DNA of 64,000 bases from Trinickia acidisoli (GTDB lineage: Bacteria > Pseudomonadota > Gammaproteobacteria > Burkholderiales > Burkholderiaceae), in assembly GCF_017315725.1 (NCBI RefSeq), contig NZ_JAFLRG010000001.1, positions 1 through 64,000 of the forward strand. The letters run 5' to 3'. The notes beneath the pieces were generated by a model that was given only the letters and a program-made list of their open reading frames with translations, did no database searches and was not told the origin of the DNA. The position numbers and the translations under genes are program-made. Below, piece after piece: positions 38,685 to 49,888 of the stretch (its first letter is position 1; the number at the start of each line of letters is the position of its first letter).

Positions 38685-39854
38685 ATGGGACGAGAGGTGC
38701 AGACGGTGCCGGCGCACATACCCCGCGCGCAATGGCGCACACCGGGCTTGCGTATCGACGAACGGCCGGGGCTGCGGCCGGGGGCATCCCTCGCGGCCTG
38801 GCTGATCGCCTGCGCGGGCATGCTCGCGCCCGCCGGGGCGGCGCGCGCGGCGATGAACTTCTGCGCGGCGCCGGCTATGCAGACGAGCGAGCGCGCGAGC
38901 GCGGCGCCCGCGGTGCAGGCGCTCGTCAAGCGTGTCGCGGCACGGCTGAACGATCAGCCGAAGCCGCTCGCACACTTGCACACCGAAGGCACGCTGCCGC
39001 ACGAAGGGATCCACGACCAGAGCGTCGAGGCCGAGCAGGATCTCGAGCTCATGCGCGATGCGGCGCTGGTCTGGCGCGCGACGGGCGAGGAACGTTATCT
39101 GCGCCTCGTCGACCGTTTCCTGCTGGCCTGGGCCACGACCTATCAGCCGAGCTTCGATCCGATCGACGAGACGCATTTCGATTCGATGATTCTCGCGTAC
39201 GACTTGACCGCGAGCGCGCTGCCCGTGAAGACGCGCAACGCGACGGCCGCGTTCATCGCGAAGCTCGCGAATGGTTACGTCGAGCGCTTGGGCGCGCAGC
39301 CGCGTCCGCTGACGGGCACCTTCCGCAACAACTGGGAGAGCCATCGCGTCAAGCTCGTCGCCATGGCCGCGTTCACGCTCGACGACCGCAAGCTCATCAA
39401 TGCGGCGCAGCGGTTGTTCGTCGAGCAGATCGGCACGAACATCGCCCCCGACGGCACGACGGTCGATTTCACCGAGCGCGATGCGCTCCATTACGTGACG
39501 TACGACTTGCAGCCGCTCGTCGTTGCGGCGCTGGCGGCGCGGCGCCACAACCGCAATTGGCTCGCCGTGCGCGCGCCGAGCGGGGCATCGCTCGGGCTCG
39601 CGCTCGATTGGCTCGTGCCGTATGCGCTCGGCGAAAAGACGCACGAGGAATTCGTCCATTCGAGCGTCGCGTTCGATGCGAAGCGGCGCGCGGCGGGTCT
39701 GCCGGGCTACTCGGGGCAATGGGACCCGAAGGGCGCGGCCGAATTGTTTCATCTTGCCGCGCGGCTGTCGGGCCGCTACGCGAGCGTGGCGCAGCGCTTG
39801 TCGCCGACGCCGCCCGCGTGGCTCTCCGTTTGTTTGCCGTTACCGGCGAGGTAA
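38685..39854 (+). CDS. Alginate-lyase-like (PL5-type) secreted protein
   Basis: The 389-aa product has an N-terminal hydrophobic export segment (residues 29-55, ASLAAWLIACAGMLAPAGAA) and an all-alpha toroid pattern of alginate_lyase/PL5 enzymes. Signs are THFDSMILAYDLTAS, LTGTFRNNWESHRVKLVAMA with the Asn/His region of the active site, and DGTTVDFTERDALHYVTYDL. It would cleave uronate polysaccharide in the periplasm. GAAGGAG (38672-38678) sets the start. It sits between gcvP and the serine deaminase gene without other polysaccharide genes. Confidence 0.75.
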   Translation: MGREVQTVPAHIPRAQWRTPGLRIDERPGLRPGASLAAWLIACAGMLAPAGAARAAMNFCAAPAMQTSERASAAPAVQALVKRVAARLNDQPKPLAHLHTEGTLPHEGIHDQSVEAEQDLELMRDAALVWRATGEERYLRLVDRFLLAWATTYQPSFDPIDETHFDSMILAYDLTASALPVKTRNATAAFIAKLANGYVERLGAQPRPLTGTFRNNWESHRVKLVAMAAFTLDDRKLINAAQRLFVEQIGTNIAPDGTTVDFTERDALHYVTYDLQPLVVAALAARRHNRNWLAVRAPSGASLGLALDWLVPYALGEKTHEEFVHSSVAFDAKRRAAGLPGYSGQWDPKGAAELFHLAARLSGRYASVAQRLSPTPPAWLSVCLPLPAR

Positions 39855-39998
39855 CGTAGTTGGCGTGCCCGCCGTGCCTGGTGCGCCGGCCGTATCGCTG
39901 AGCTGAGCGGCGACGGTTGCCGCGAGGCGCGGGCACTCATCAACCCGAGGCGCGCGTGCACGATGCGCGTGCCGCCTCGATCCGCTTGTGGAGCAGCA

Positions 39999-41387
<1,389 letters not shown>

Positions 41388-41446
41388 GCTCGATGTAGTG
41401 CGCCATGCGAATGCGGGGCGGCCGTTCGGCGGCTCAGCCAAACCGA

Positions 41447-42466
41447 CTACGCAAAGAACGACACGCGAATGCGGTTTTTTTGCGCGAATTCGCGAATGTG
41501 GCGCTCGGCACTGTGCCAAGGCAGGCCGAGAAACGTCTGCGGTATTTCGGAACGCGAGATCGTCATGGCGGCGATATCGCGATCGAACCGGATATCCGTA
41601 TGCGCTTGGAATTCGATGTAGTTGACCTTGACGCCGGTCGTATCGGGCGGCAGACAAAAGCTCGAGCCGCGAGCCCGTTTGCCGCTGGCATAGGCATAAA
41701 TCTGCTTGAGCATCTGCGGCGTGCAATAGAGCAGGATTTTTTCGAGCTGGAGGTAGGTGGCCATCGCGTCGTGCAGCGTGACGATTTTGCCGCCGTATTC
41801 TTCGCGACGCGCGGCGAGGTCGGCGTTGACCTTGAACGAATCCGTGTAAAGGTAGCTCGACGCATGCTTGACGTGTTCTTTGATGATGGCGAACGAGCGC
41901 CCGTAGCCGTTGCCGCCCGCGCCGCCGCCTAGGCAGTAGGCGAAGTCGAGCGCGCCGTATCGGGGCCGCACCATGGATGTGAAGTGGTGCGACGTCGGCA
42001 GCCCGACGCGGTCGATCTGCGTGGCGCCGTAGCGCGCGACCAGCCGGCGCGCGTCCTTCACGTTTCGCGCATGAGCGGTGTTGCGCGCGTGGCCGGCGTA
42101 GTCGCCGAATTCCATTTCCACGTCGTTGCGGTACCACCGATCCTTTGCGGTCTTGGCGTTCTCGGCAGGACCGTGGACCCGGTCGAACAGGTTCAGCACG
42201 CGCATCGGCTCCTTGCCGTTGCCGAACCAGGTATTGGCGTTGAAGTTGATCGTCAGCCGGCCGTCTTTCAGAATCCCGAGCATGTTCGATTCGAAAAAGC
42301 GACGGGCCTGCGCGGCCGATCCGGCAGGCCGGCAAATCGCCAGAAAGCGGCGGAACGCCCGCTCCTTCAGATCGCGGCCGCTCCGCGCAAGATCGAGCAG
42401 ACCCAACGTTTCGTTTCGAGCCAGCCGTGCCAGCGCGGCTTCGGCTTCGAATTCGTCGACTTGCAT
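41447..42466 (-). CDS. DUF3626-like protein, possible ADP-ribosyltransferase-type fold
   Basis: The 339-aa product (start MQVDEFEAEAALARLARNET) has LTINFNANTWFGNGKEPMRV near residue 65. The block SMVRPRYGALDFAYCLGGGAGGNGYGRSFAIIKEHVKHASSYLYTDSF near residue 160 resembles the core of DUF3626 proteins. That family is unstudied and has been likened to toxin-type enzymes. A longer frame from TTG 42610 is rejected as arginine-rich. No signal peptide is seen; it is solitary between sdaA and the TPP enzyme. The assignment is tentative. Confidence 0.5.
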   Translation of the reverse strand: MQVDEFEAEAALARLARNETLGLLDLARSGRDLKERAFRRFLAICRPAGSAAQARRFFESNMLGILKDGRLTINFNANTWFGNGKEPMRVLNLFDRVHGPAENAKTAKDRWYRNDVEMEFGDYAGHARNTAHARNVKDARRLVARYGATQIDRVGLPTSHHFTSMVRPRYGALDFAYCLGGGAGGNGYGRSFAIIKEHVKHASSYLYTDSFKVNADLAARREEYGGKIVTLHDAMATYLQLEKILLYCTPQMLKQIYAYASGKRARGSSFCLPPDTTGVKVNYIEFQAHTDIRFDRDIAAMTISRSEIPQTFLGLPWHSAERHIREFAQKNRIRVSFFA

Positions 42467-42709
42467 GAGTGCTCCCGGCAATGTGCGATGACGCGAAATG
42501 TATCGTCGCCCGACTCGGTTCGGCAGACGAAAAGTCGCAGAATCGCGCCCGCGGCATGGCCGCGCATGCATGGGGGCGCAAGCCACCCCCCAATATTCAC
42601 GCAGTGACAACGCGCGCGACGCGGGCGTAAGCTGTCGGCCGTCTCTCGCGATTCGCTGTTCGGTCGCGCCGCTTCGAACACCATCACCGACTCAGGAGGT
42701 TGCCGCATC

Positions 42710-44416
42710 ATGTCGAACGTCGCCGATACCGCCAACGTGACCGGAGCGCGTCTGCTCGTCGATGCGCTCGTCACGCACGGCGTCGATCGTGTCTTCAGCG
42801 TGCCGGGGGAGAGTTTTCTCGCCGTGCTCGATGCGCTTCACGACGAAACCGAGCGGATTCGCACGATCGTCTGCCGGCACGAGGCCGGCGCGGCCAACAT
42901 GGCCGAGGCGACGGGCAAGCTCACGGGCCGTCCCGGCGTTGCGATCGTCACGCGCGGGCCGGGCGCGACGCATGCCTCGATCGGCGTGCACACGGCGTTT
43001 CAAGATTCGACGCCGATGATTCTGCTCATCGGCCAATGCGCGCGCGATCACCTCGATCGCGAAGCGTTTCAAGAGATCGACTATCGGCGCATGTTCGGTC
43101 AGATGGCGAAATGGGTCGCGCAGATCGACGACGCGCGCCGCATCCCCGAATATCTGAGCCACGCGTTTCACACGGCTTGTGCGGGCCGGCCGGGCCCTGT
43201 CGTCCTGGCCTTGCCCGAAGACATGCTCTCCGATCCGTGTCCGCGCATGCCGGGCGCGCCGCGCTTTCAACGCGTCGCGGCGTCGCCGTCGCCGGCGCAG
43301 ATCGAGCGGCTGCGCGAGTTGCTCGAGCACGCGCAGCGGCCGATGGTCGTGGCCGGCGGCAGCGGATGGGGCGAGCAAGCGTGCGCCGATCTGCGCCGGT
43401 TCGTCGAGGCGTGGCAATTGCCGATCGGCTGCGCGTTTCGCTATCAAGACACGATCGACAACGATCATCCGAATTACGCGGGCGACGTCGGCCTAGGCAT
43501 CAACCCCGCGCTTGCGCAGCGTATCCGCGAGGCGGATTTGCTCCTCGTGATCGGCCCGCGTTTGGGCGAATCGACGACGGGCGGGTACACGCTGCTCGAC
43601 ATTCCGAAGACCCAGCAAACGCTCGTGCACGTGCACCAGGGGGCGGAGGAGCTGGGGCGCGTCTATGCGGCCGATCTGCCGATCGTCTCGGGCATGCCCG
43701 AGATCGCCGCCGCGCTCGCGACGCTCGAGCCGCGCGGCACCCCGGCCTGGACGGGCACAGCCGAGCAGGCGCATCGCACGTATCTCGACTGGCGCGCGCC
43801 GCGGCCGATGCTCGGCGATGTGCAACTCGGCGAAATCATGGCGCAATTGCGCGCGCGGCTGCCCGCCGATGCGATCGTCACGAACGGCGCCGGCAACTAC
43901 GCGATCTGGCTGCATCGGCACTTCGCCTATCGGCAATGGCGGACGCAGGTTGCGCCGACGAGCGGTGCGATGGGCTACGGCGTGCCCGCCGCGATCGCGG
44001 CGAAGGCGCTCTATCCCGAGCGCACGGTCGTGGCGCTTGCCGGTGACGGCTGCTTCATGATGTCGTCGCAAGAACTCGCCACCGCGATGCAGTACGGCCT
44101 GAACGTCATTTTCATCGTCGTCAACAACGCCCACTACGGCACGATCCGCATGCATCAAGAGCGGCATTATCCGGGGCGAACGCACGGCACGGGGCTGACG
44201 AATCCGGACTTCGCGGCGTTTGCGCGTTCGTTCGGCGCGCATGGGGAGACGGTCGAACGGACCGCCGATTTTCTGCCCGCGTTCGATCGATGCGTGGCGA
44301 GCGCCCGGCCGGCACTGATCGAAATCCGCGTGCCGCAAGAGGTCAGCACGCCGGCGGCCACGCTCGACGACATCCGCGAGCAAGGCCGGCGCTTGCGCGC
44401 TGCCGCCGCAAAATAG
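42710..44416 (+). CDS. Thiamine-pyrophosphate enzyme, acetolactate-synthase-like
   Basis: The 568-aa product has the three-domain plan of the acetohydroxyacid synthase/benzoylformate decarboxylase superfamily. The catalytic Glu is in CRHEAGAANMAEA (~57), and the TPP/Mg motif runs GDGCFMMSSQELATAMQYGL to VVNNAHYG (~445-475). It lacks a neighbouring small subunit, so a catabolic or decarboxylase role is as likely as branched-chain synthesis. AGGAGG precedes the ATG. The substrate is not assignable. Confidence 0.85.
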   Translation: MSNVADTANVTGARLLVDALVTHGVDRVFSVPGESFLAVLDALHDETERIRTIVCRHEAGAANMAEATGKLTGRPGVAIVTRGPGATHASIGVHTAFQDSTPMILLIGQCARDHLDREAFQEIDYRRMFGQMAKWVAQIDDARRIPEYLSHAFHTACAGRPGPVVLALPEDMLSDPCPRMPGAPRFQRVAASPSPAQIERLRELLEHAQRPMVVAGGSGWGEQACADLRRFVEAWQLPIGCAFRYQDTIDNDHPNYAGDVGLGINPALAQRIREADLLLVIGPRLGESTTGGYTLLDIPKTQQTLVHVHQGAEELGRVYAADLPIVSGMPEIAAALATLEPRGTPAWTGTAEQAHRTYLDWRAPRPMLGDVQLGEIMAQLRARLPADAIVTNGAGNYAIWLHRHFAYRQWRTQVAPTSGAMGYGVPAAIAAKALYPERTVVALAGDGCFMMSSQELATAMQYGLNVIFIVVNNAHYGTIRMHQERHYPGRTHGTGLTNPDFAAFARSFGAHGETVERTADFLPAFDRCVASARPALIEIRVPQEVSTPAATLDDIREQGRRLRAAAAK

Positions 44417-44455
44417 TCGGCGTTTCGCCGGCTCGCCGGAGCCGGTCCGACGAGA

Positions 44456-45985
44456 TCAATGGCCCCGATAGAGCTCGCGCTGATTGGCGGAAAGGTCGAA
44501 CGACAGCGACGACGGGTGCGGGAACGCCGGCAGCCGCAGCGGAGCCGTCAACGAGCGCGGCAACGTGAAGAGGAACGTCGACGGGCGGCTGGCGGCGGCC
44601 CGAACCGCATGTCGGTGACGAGTCGGGGCCGGGTGATGCACGATTGGGCTGTGTGCGTGGCGGATGTTCGCTGTTTGCGCACCGGGCGAGAGCGATCGTG
44701 GTTTCAGCGTCCGGGCGACGCTGGGCGGTTTCGTCGAGGCCGACGATGTTGAGGCCTCCGCGTCGCCCACGGCGGTAGACGCGGTATGTTCGATCGGCGC
44801 ACTGCGGCCCTCGCTTTGCGTGGCGTCGTGCGTCGAGTCGTGCGGCGGGGCGAGCGCCGGTTGGGTCTCGCCCGCGGGTGTGCAACCGCGCTCGGCGTTT
44901 TCCGGCTCGCATAGGATTGCCGGCGCGCGGTCGCGCGGTGCGGCGGCTTCCGACGAGGGGGGCGTTCGCGTTTCCGCGCTGCTTGCCTCGACGCTCGATC
45001 GAGGCGGCGACTCGTGCGTTGCGCTGGTGGCGGCCGTGTCGGAAGGCGGTGCACGCAGTAGCGGCGGATGCACGAAGTCCTCGGCGTTCGCCATCGGCTT
45101 CGGGGCGGCCGCGGGTGCCGTCTCTGTCTCGGTTTCTGATGCCGCACGCGCTCGTGCCCGCTCGGTGGGGCGTGTCAAGGAAGCCGTTCCGGGGGCGACG
45201 TTCGTTGCCGTAGCGGCGGGCGTTGGCGTAGCCGGCACTGCCGCTGCCGCCGTAGCGGGCGCGGATGCGGTCTCCGCTGCGTAGACGGACGCCGCCGCGA
45301 TTTTCGTGTTGGCAGGGTGCACCCGCCGCTGCGTGGCGTGGCGCTTAGCCGCGGGCGGCGCCGTCGTCGAGGCAGTCGCTACCGGCGCGGAAACGGCTGC
45401 CGCCGGTGTCGAGGAGGCTGCCACCGGCTTCGAAACGGCCGCTGTATGCTCGGCGCTCGTCGTGCGGTGCGGCTCGCGCGCGAGCTTTTGCGGCGGCGAT
45501 GTGCGCCGCATTCGGACGGCGTCGGCCGCGCCGTCCGCGTTCGCGCTCGCGATTTGCGCTTCCAACAGCGGAACGAGATCGGCCGATGGCGGCGGCTCGG
45601 TCGAGCCGACTTGCGCGCTCACGCCGCTCGCCGGCGCGAGCAAGCGATGTGTGCGACCGAGGTCGACCCGATTCCAAGCGTCTTCGTCCTCGTGCTCGTC
45701 GATCGCCATATAGACGCCGAAGAGGCCGACGACCACGAAAAGCAACAACCCGGCGCCGAAGCTCAGGCCCCATCGGCGCGCGCCGTTCGGATCGGATGGC
45801 GTCCAATGCCGTGGCAGGATTTCGTTCAGATGGGTGCCGCGCGCGGCCGCCGGCGGTAAACGCTGTATCAACGGCCGCCCGCATCGCGCGCAGACTGCCG
45901 CGCCCATCGACGAAAACGCCCCGCAAGCGGGGCAGCGTGAGCGGCGTGTGCGATACGCGGTTCGATAGATCGCTGGAGGACGCAT
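44456..45985 (-). CDS. Zinc-ribbon, single-TM, Ala/Thr/Pro-rich protein of unknown function
   Basis: The 509-aa product starts at ATG 45985 (MRPPAIYRTAYRTRRS). It has a four-cysteine ribbon (Cys18, 21, 32, 35 in CPACGAFSSMGAAVCARCGR), one TM helix at residues 74-94, and about 400 residues of low-complexity Ala/Thr/Pro/Ser-rich sequence. It ends in a basic patch (HHPAPTRHRHAVRA) and a short conserved-looking tail (LSFDLSANQRELYRGH). The topology suggests a cytoplasmic ribbon and a long extracytoplasmic stalk. It is divergent from a TPR protein gene. The repetitive composition keeps confidence moderate, but ribbon plus TM argue that it is real. Confidence 0.65.
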   Translation of the reverse strand: MRPPAIYRTAYRTRRSRCPACGAFSSMGAAVCARCGRPLIQRLPPAAARGTHLNEILPRHWTPSDPNGARRWGLSFGAGLLLFVVVGLFGVYMAIDEHEDEDAWNRVDLGRTHRLLAPASGVSAQVGSTEPPPSADLVPLLEAQIASANADGAADAVRMRRTSPPQKLAREPHRTTSAEHTAAVSKPVAASSTPAAAVSAPVATASTTAPPAAKRHATQRRVHPANTKIAAASVYAAETASAPATAAAAVPATPTPAATATNVAPGTASLTRPTERARARAASETETETAPAAAPKPMANAEDFVHPPLLRAPPSDTAATSATHESPPRSSVEASSAETRTPPSSEAAAPRDRAPAILCEPENAERGCTPAGETQPALAPPHDSTHDATQSEGRSAPIEHTASTAVGDAEASTSSASTKPPSVARTLKPRSLSPGAQTANIRHAHSPIVHHPAPTRHRHAVRAAASRPSTFLFTLPRSLTAPLRLPAFPHPSSLSFDLSANQRELYRGH

Positions 45986-46275
45986 GATGTCGAATCGGAA
46001 GCCCGTTGCCGCGCTCGGTGTGACGCGGGCGCTGTCGCCGCACCCGTGCGGGCGGGACCTGGCATGCGCATGTGAGTCGAGCGATGCGGCCGACTCCCCG
46101 CACGCCTTGCAGCCCGGCACGATTCGGCCAACGGGCCTATGCTGGCCACTATGTGGCGTCGCGCGCACGCCGGCAACCGGTGGCGGCGCACGGACGTGCG
46201 TTGGCCAACATACGGCTGCGCCGCGACCGTTCTTCATGTATCTGATCGACAGCCACCTGTCACGAGAAGACGAGC

Positions 46276-48006
46276 ATGACGAATCGGCGCGCACATCGTT
46301 GGCTGGCGGGCCTGGCGATGGCGCAGGCCCTGACGGCGTCGGCCGCCGCGACCCCCGCGGCACCGCAGCCGCCGTGCGTGCCGGCGCTTTCGGTGACGGA
46401 CGTCGAGCACGGCTTCCGCTTCGAGCGCGATTGCGGCGTCGCCCCTAGGGAGCGCGAGCGCTTTGCCGCCGACGCCGAGCGTGCCGCACGCCGCGCTCAT
46501 CTGCCGGGCAGCCAGCGCGTTGCCTTCGCGAAGGCCGCGAACCTGATGTTCGAGGCGATGCCCGCCGAACCGTTCACATCCGTCGCCCCACTCGTGCTCG
46601 GCCTTGCCGCGCAAAGCAGCGAAGCGGACGACGTCGATTTCATGTCGACGGCGCGTGATTGGAGCGCGCGATATGGCCTGCTGACACGGCGGGCGCGCGT
46701 GCTGCGAACCGACGATCCGCTCGAGGTGCAGGTGGATGCCGCGATTGCCGCGCTCGAGTTCGACAGCGCCGCCAAGCTGCTCGCGGCCGAACTCGCGGAG
46801 CCGGGCGCGCCCGACGACTTGATCGCGCTACGTAGCTTCCAAGCCGGGATCGTCGATTGGCTGCGGTTTTCGCCGAAGAGAGCGCTTGCGTTCGTCCGCA
46901 TCGCCCATGTCCTGCGGCCGGACGATCTCGAGATCGCCGACGTCTACGCAGATTTGCTCGAGCAAGCGCGTCTGTTCGAACAGGCGCAGCCGGTCTACGA
47001 GTCCCTCGTGCTGCGGTATCAATTGCTCGCGCACGATAAGCCCGATCGATGGGAGCCGCGTTTCGCGCTCGCGCTGGCCAAGCTCGGGCATTTATACACG
47101 GCGCTGGCACTGCCGCAGGATGCCGAGATGGCCGACCTGCATGCGCTCGGGATTTATTGGAATCTGGCGCGCGAGCAGCCCGCCCACTACGGGCCGGCCG
47201 TCGCCGACTTGCTCGAATCGCTTGGCGCCTTGTATCGCGATGCGGACCGCCCCGACGACGCGATCGACGCCTACCACGAGGCGCTCAAGCTCGAGCGCGC
47301 GCTTGCCGAGCACGATGCGCCGGGCTACACGCCCGATTTGGCGACGACGCTGAACGACCTCGGCGTACTCTATGCGAGGGCGCGCCGCGCCGACGATGCG
47401 CAGCGCGCCTATGCCGAAGCGCTCGGCTTGCAGCGCGCGCTGGTACGGGAGAATGCGCTTGCTTATCGGCCGGCGCTTGCGCGTACGCTGAACAATCTCG
47501 GCAACCTTTACAGCGACGAGGGGCAACTCGAGCAAGCGGAACGAGCATACGGCGAAGCGCTCGCGATTCGCCGCCAATTGGCGCGCGAGAGCCCCGCGCG
47601 CGATGTCCCCGATGTGGCGCGCACGCTGACGAACCTCGGTGTGCTGTATCGAAAGGAGGGCCGCTCCGCGCAGGCCGAGCATGCGTATCGCGAGGCGCTG
47701 CGCACGCTGCAGCCGCTCGAGCGGACCGCGCCGGGCGCGTTCGGTGCCGACCGAGCCCGCACGCTGAACAATCTCGGGGTGCTGCTCTCCAAGACGCACC
47801 GCCCGCATGAGGCGGAAGGCGCCTATCGGCGCGCGATCGCGCTGTACGACGCGCTCACGAAAGCGGAGCCGGCCACCTATCGCGCCGATTACGCGCGCGT
47901 GCTGGGCAATCTCGCGAAGCTATACGGCGAGATGGGGCGAAAGCGCGAAGCGCAAGCGGTGTTGCAGGCGGCGGCCAAGCTGCGCGAGGCCGAGCAATCG
48001 CCCTGA
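46276..48006 (+). CDS. Secreted TPR-repeat protein
   Basis: The 576-aa product has a signal peptide (residues 1-25, HRWLAGLAMAQALTASAAAT). The C-terminal half carries about six 50-residue kinesin-light-chain-type tetratricopeptide units (for example LARTLNNLGNLYSDEGQLEQAERAYGEAL, VARTLTNLGVLYRKEGRSAQ). These form protein-interaction scaffolds. The N-terminal 250 residues also look helical. It is divergent from the zinc-ribbon/TM protein across 290 bp, and the two could act together in the periplasm. No enzyme function is seen. Confidence 0.85.
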   Translation: MTNRRAHRWLAGLAMAQALTASAAATPAAPQPPCVPALSVTDVEHGFRFERDCGVAPRERERFAADAERAARRAHLPGSQRVAFAKAANLMFEAMPAEPFTSVAPLVLGLAAQSSEADDVDFMSTARDWSARYGLLTRRARVLRTDDPLEVQVDAAIAALEFDSAAKLLAAELAEPGAPDDLIALRSFQAGIVDWLRFSPKRALAFVRIAHVLRPDDLEIADVYADLLEQARLFEQAQPVYESLVLRYQLLAHDKPDRWEPRFALALAKLGHLYTALALPQDAEMADLHALGIYWNLAREQPAHYGPAVADLLESLGALYRDADRPDDAIDAYHEALKLERALAEHDAPGYTPDLATTLNDLGVLYARARRADDAQRAYAEALGLQRALVRENALAYRPALARTLNNLGNLYSDEGQLEQAERAYGEALAIRRQLARESPARDVPDVARTLTNLGVLYRKEGRSAQAEHAYREALRTLQPLERTAPGAFGADRARTLNNLGVLLSKTHRPHEAEGAYRRAIALYDALTKAEPATYRADYARVLGNLAKLYGEMGRKREAQAVLQAAAKLREAEQSP

Positions 48007-48018
48007 TGCGACGTGGCC

Positions 48019-48405
48019 TCATCGCGGGAGTCGCCGCGGTGGGCGTGGCGGCACGAAGCGCCAAGTCAGCAGCACGGCGAGCGCGAACAACACATAGGCG
48101 AACGTAAACACCCAGGCCGGCAACGCGTAGTAGAGCAGCTTGCCGACCCAATGCTGGATGCACCCTTCAGAACCGACGCCGCCCGTGCGCAGCCAATCCT
48201 CGAGCACGGTCAGCGGGCAAGGAACATCCAGCGACGCAAGCAGCGCGACGACGCCGATGGCGGCCAGATGCGCGAATCGAAAACGCCGTCCGCGCACCCA
48301 GGCCCAGTCCAGCGCGGCGCCGAGCCAAATCGCGACGAACCCGCCGACGATGAACAGCGCGACGAGCGCATGCAAGACGAGAACGAGATCGGCCAGAGCG
48401 GTCAT
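48019..48405 (-). CDS. DUF2784 membrane protein
   Basis: The 128-aa product has four hydrophobic helices and the DUF2784 pattern: LADLVLVLHALVALFIVGGF, FRFAHLAAIGVVALLASLDV, CPLTVLEDWLR, and CIQHWVGKLLYYALPAWVF. The conserved Cys and His residues suggest metal or redox binding, but the family is uncharacterised. It starts at ATG 48405, 31 bp after the MFS exporter gene on the same strand. Confidence 0.85.
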   Translation of the reverse strand: MTALADLVLVLHALVALFIVGGFVAIWLGAALDWAWVRGRRFRFAHLAAIGVVALLASLDVPCPLTVLEDWLRTGGVGSEGCIQHWVGKLLYYALPAWVFTFAYVLFALAVLLTWRFVPPRPPRRLPR

Positions 48406-48436
48406 GGAAAGCCATCGTCGACGCGGCGAACGGCGG

Positions 48437-49888
48437 TCAGTATCGCACCGTCTTCCCATGCGCGCGCGCCGACAACACGGCGGCCAGCCCGATGCAAACG
48501 ACGAACAGCGCGCTGACGATCGCCATCGCGTCGCGATAGGCGTGCGCATAGTCGACGGCGGCGGCGTGCGGCCCGAGCGCGGAAAAGAAGACACCGCCGA
48601 TCGCGGTCGCGCCGAACGCCGAGCCGACTTGGAGCATCGAGGTGACGATGCTCGAGGCGAGGCCGGCCCGCGCGGGTTCGATCTCGCCCACGACGATGCG
48701 CACGACGCTCGGCAACACGAGACCGTGGCCGATGCCGGCGAGCACGAGGCCCAGGTCGAACGCAAGGCCGGGCACCACACGCTCGGAGGCGACACACGAG
48801 AGCGCGAAGCCGACCGCAAGCGCGGTGAAGCCGACCGTGAGTACGTGATGGCCGGCGCGCCGAACGAGCGCGGGCGAGACGAGCGGGCCCAATATCGCGC
48901 CGGCGCCGAACGGGAAGATCGCGAGGCCGGCAACGAGCGGCGACCAGCCGAGCCCCGTTTGCAGATAGATCCCGTAGGTCAGAAAAAACGCGCTGTCGCA
49001 GTAGAAGCAGAACGCGAGCGCGAGGCCGACCGCAAAGACGGGATTGCGGAAGAGCGAGAGATCGACGAGCGGGTCGCGGCCCACGCGTGCGGCGTGGCGC
49101 TGGCTGTACACGAAGGCGGCCAGCGCCGGCACGCTCGCCGCGAGCGCGACGAACGTCCAGGCCGGCCAGCCGGCCTCGCGGCCTTGCGTCAACGGATAGA
49201 CGACGAGCGCAAAAAACAGCGAGAGCAGGACGAGCCCGCGCACGTCGATGCGGGCCCGGTGCGGCGCGCGGCTCTCGGGCACGAAGCGCCAGGCGCCGAC
49301 GAGTGCGAGCAAGCCGACGGGTACGTTGATGAGGAAGATCGATTGCCATTGCAGCCCGAAGGGCTGCAACGTGATGAGCGCGCCGCCGCCGATTTGCCCC
49401 GCGACGGACGCGAATCCGAACACGAATCCGTAAAGCCCCATGACTTTCGTTTGCTGTTCCTTCGGAAAGACGCTGCGGATCGTCGCGAGGATTTGCGGCA
49501 CGAGTATCGCCGCGGATACGCCTTGGGCGAGCCGGCCGCCCACGAGCACGCCGCCGGTCGGCGCGAGTGCGCAAACGAGCGACGTGAGCACGAAGCCGGC
49601 CATGCCGGCCATGAACATGCGCTTGCGTCCGACGAGATCGCCGAGCCGCCCGCCCGTGACGAGACAAACGGCGAACGCCGACGTATAGACGGACACGATC
49701 AATTGGAGCTGCGCCGCGCTGGCATGCAGCGCGCTATGTATCGCGGGCAGAGCGAGGTTGACGATGAAGTAGTCGAGCGGGGACAGAAACGCGCCTGTCA
49801 GCAGCACGACTAGGGCGAGTACGCGCGCGGCTCGCGTATCGAAGGATGTGGCGGTGCTCGGCGAGATGGCGACAGTTTTGGTGTTCAT
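48437..49888 (-). CDS. MFS transporter, DHA2-type (14 TM) drug exporter family
   Basis: The 483-aa product has about fourteen hydrophobic segments. It carries the DHA2 start LLTGAFLSPLDYFIVNLALP, motif A GGRLGDLVGRKRMFM, and motif C-like FVFGFASVAGQIGGGALI. Such proteins export drugs or dyes with proton antiport. A long gap upstream contains a clean palindrome that may be its operator, but no regulator gene is adjacent. Confidence 0.88.
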   Translation of the reverse strand: MNTKTVAISPSTATSFDTRAARVLALVVLLTGAFLSPLDYFIVNLALPAIHSALHASAAQLQLIVSVYTSAFAVCLVTGGRLGDLVGRKRMFMAGMAGFVLTSLVCALAPTGGVLVGGRLAQGVSAAILVPQILATIRSVFPKEQQTKVMGLYGFVFGFASVAGQIGGGALITLQPFGLQWQSIFLINVPVGLLALVGAWRFVPESRAPHRARIDVRGLVLLSLFFALVVYPLTQGREAGWPAWTFVALAASVPALAAFVYSQRHAARVGRDPLVDLSLFRNPVFAVGLALAFCFYCDSAFFLTYGIYLQTGLGWSPLVAGLAIFPFGAGAILGPLVSPALVRRAGHHVLTVGFTALAVGFALSCVASERVVPGLAFDLGLVLAGIGHGLVLPSVVRIVVGEIEPARAGLASSIVTSMLQVGSAFGATAIGGVFFSALGPHAAAVDYAHAYRDAMAIVSALFVVCIGLAAVLSARAHGKTVRY

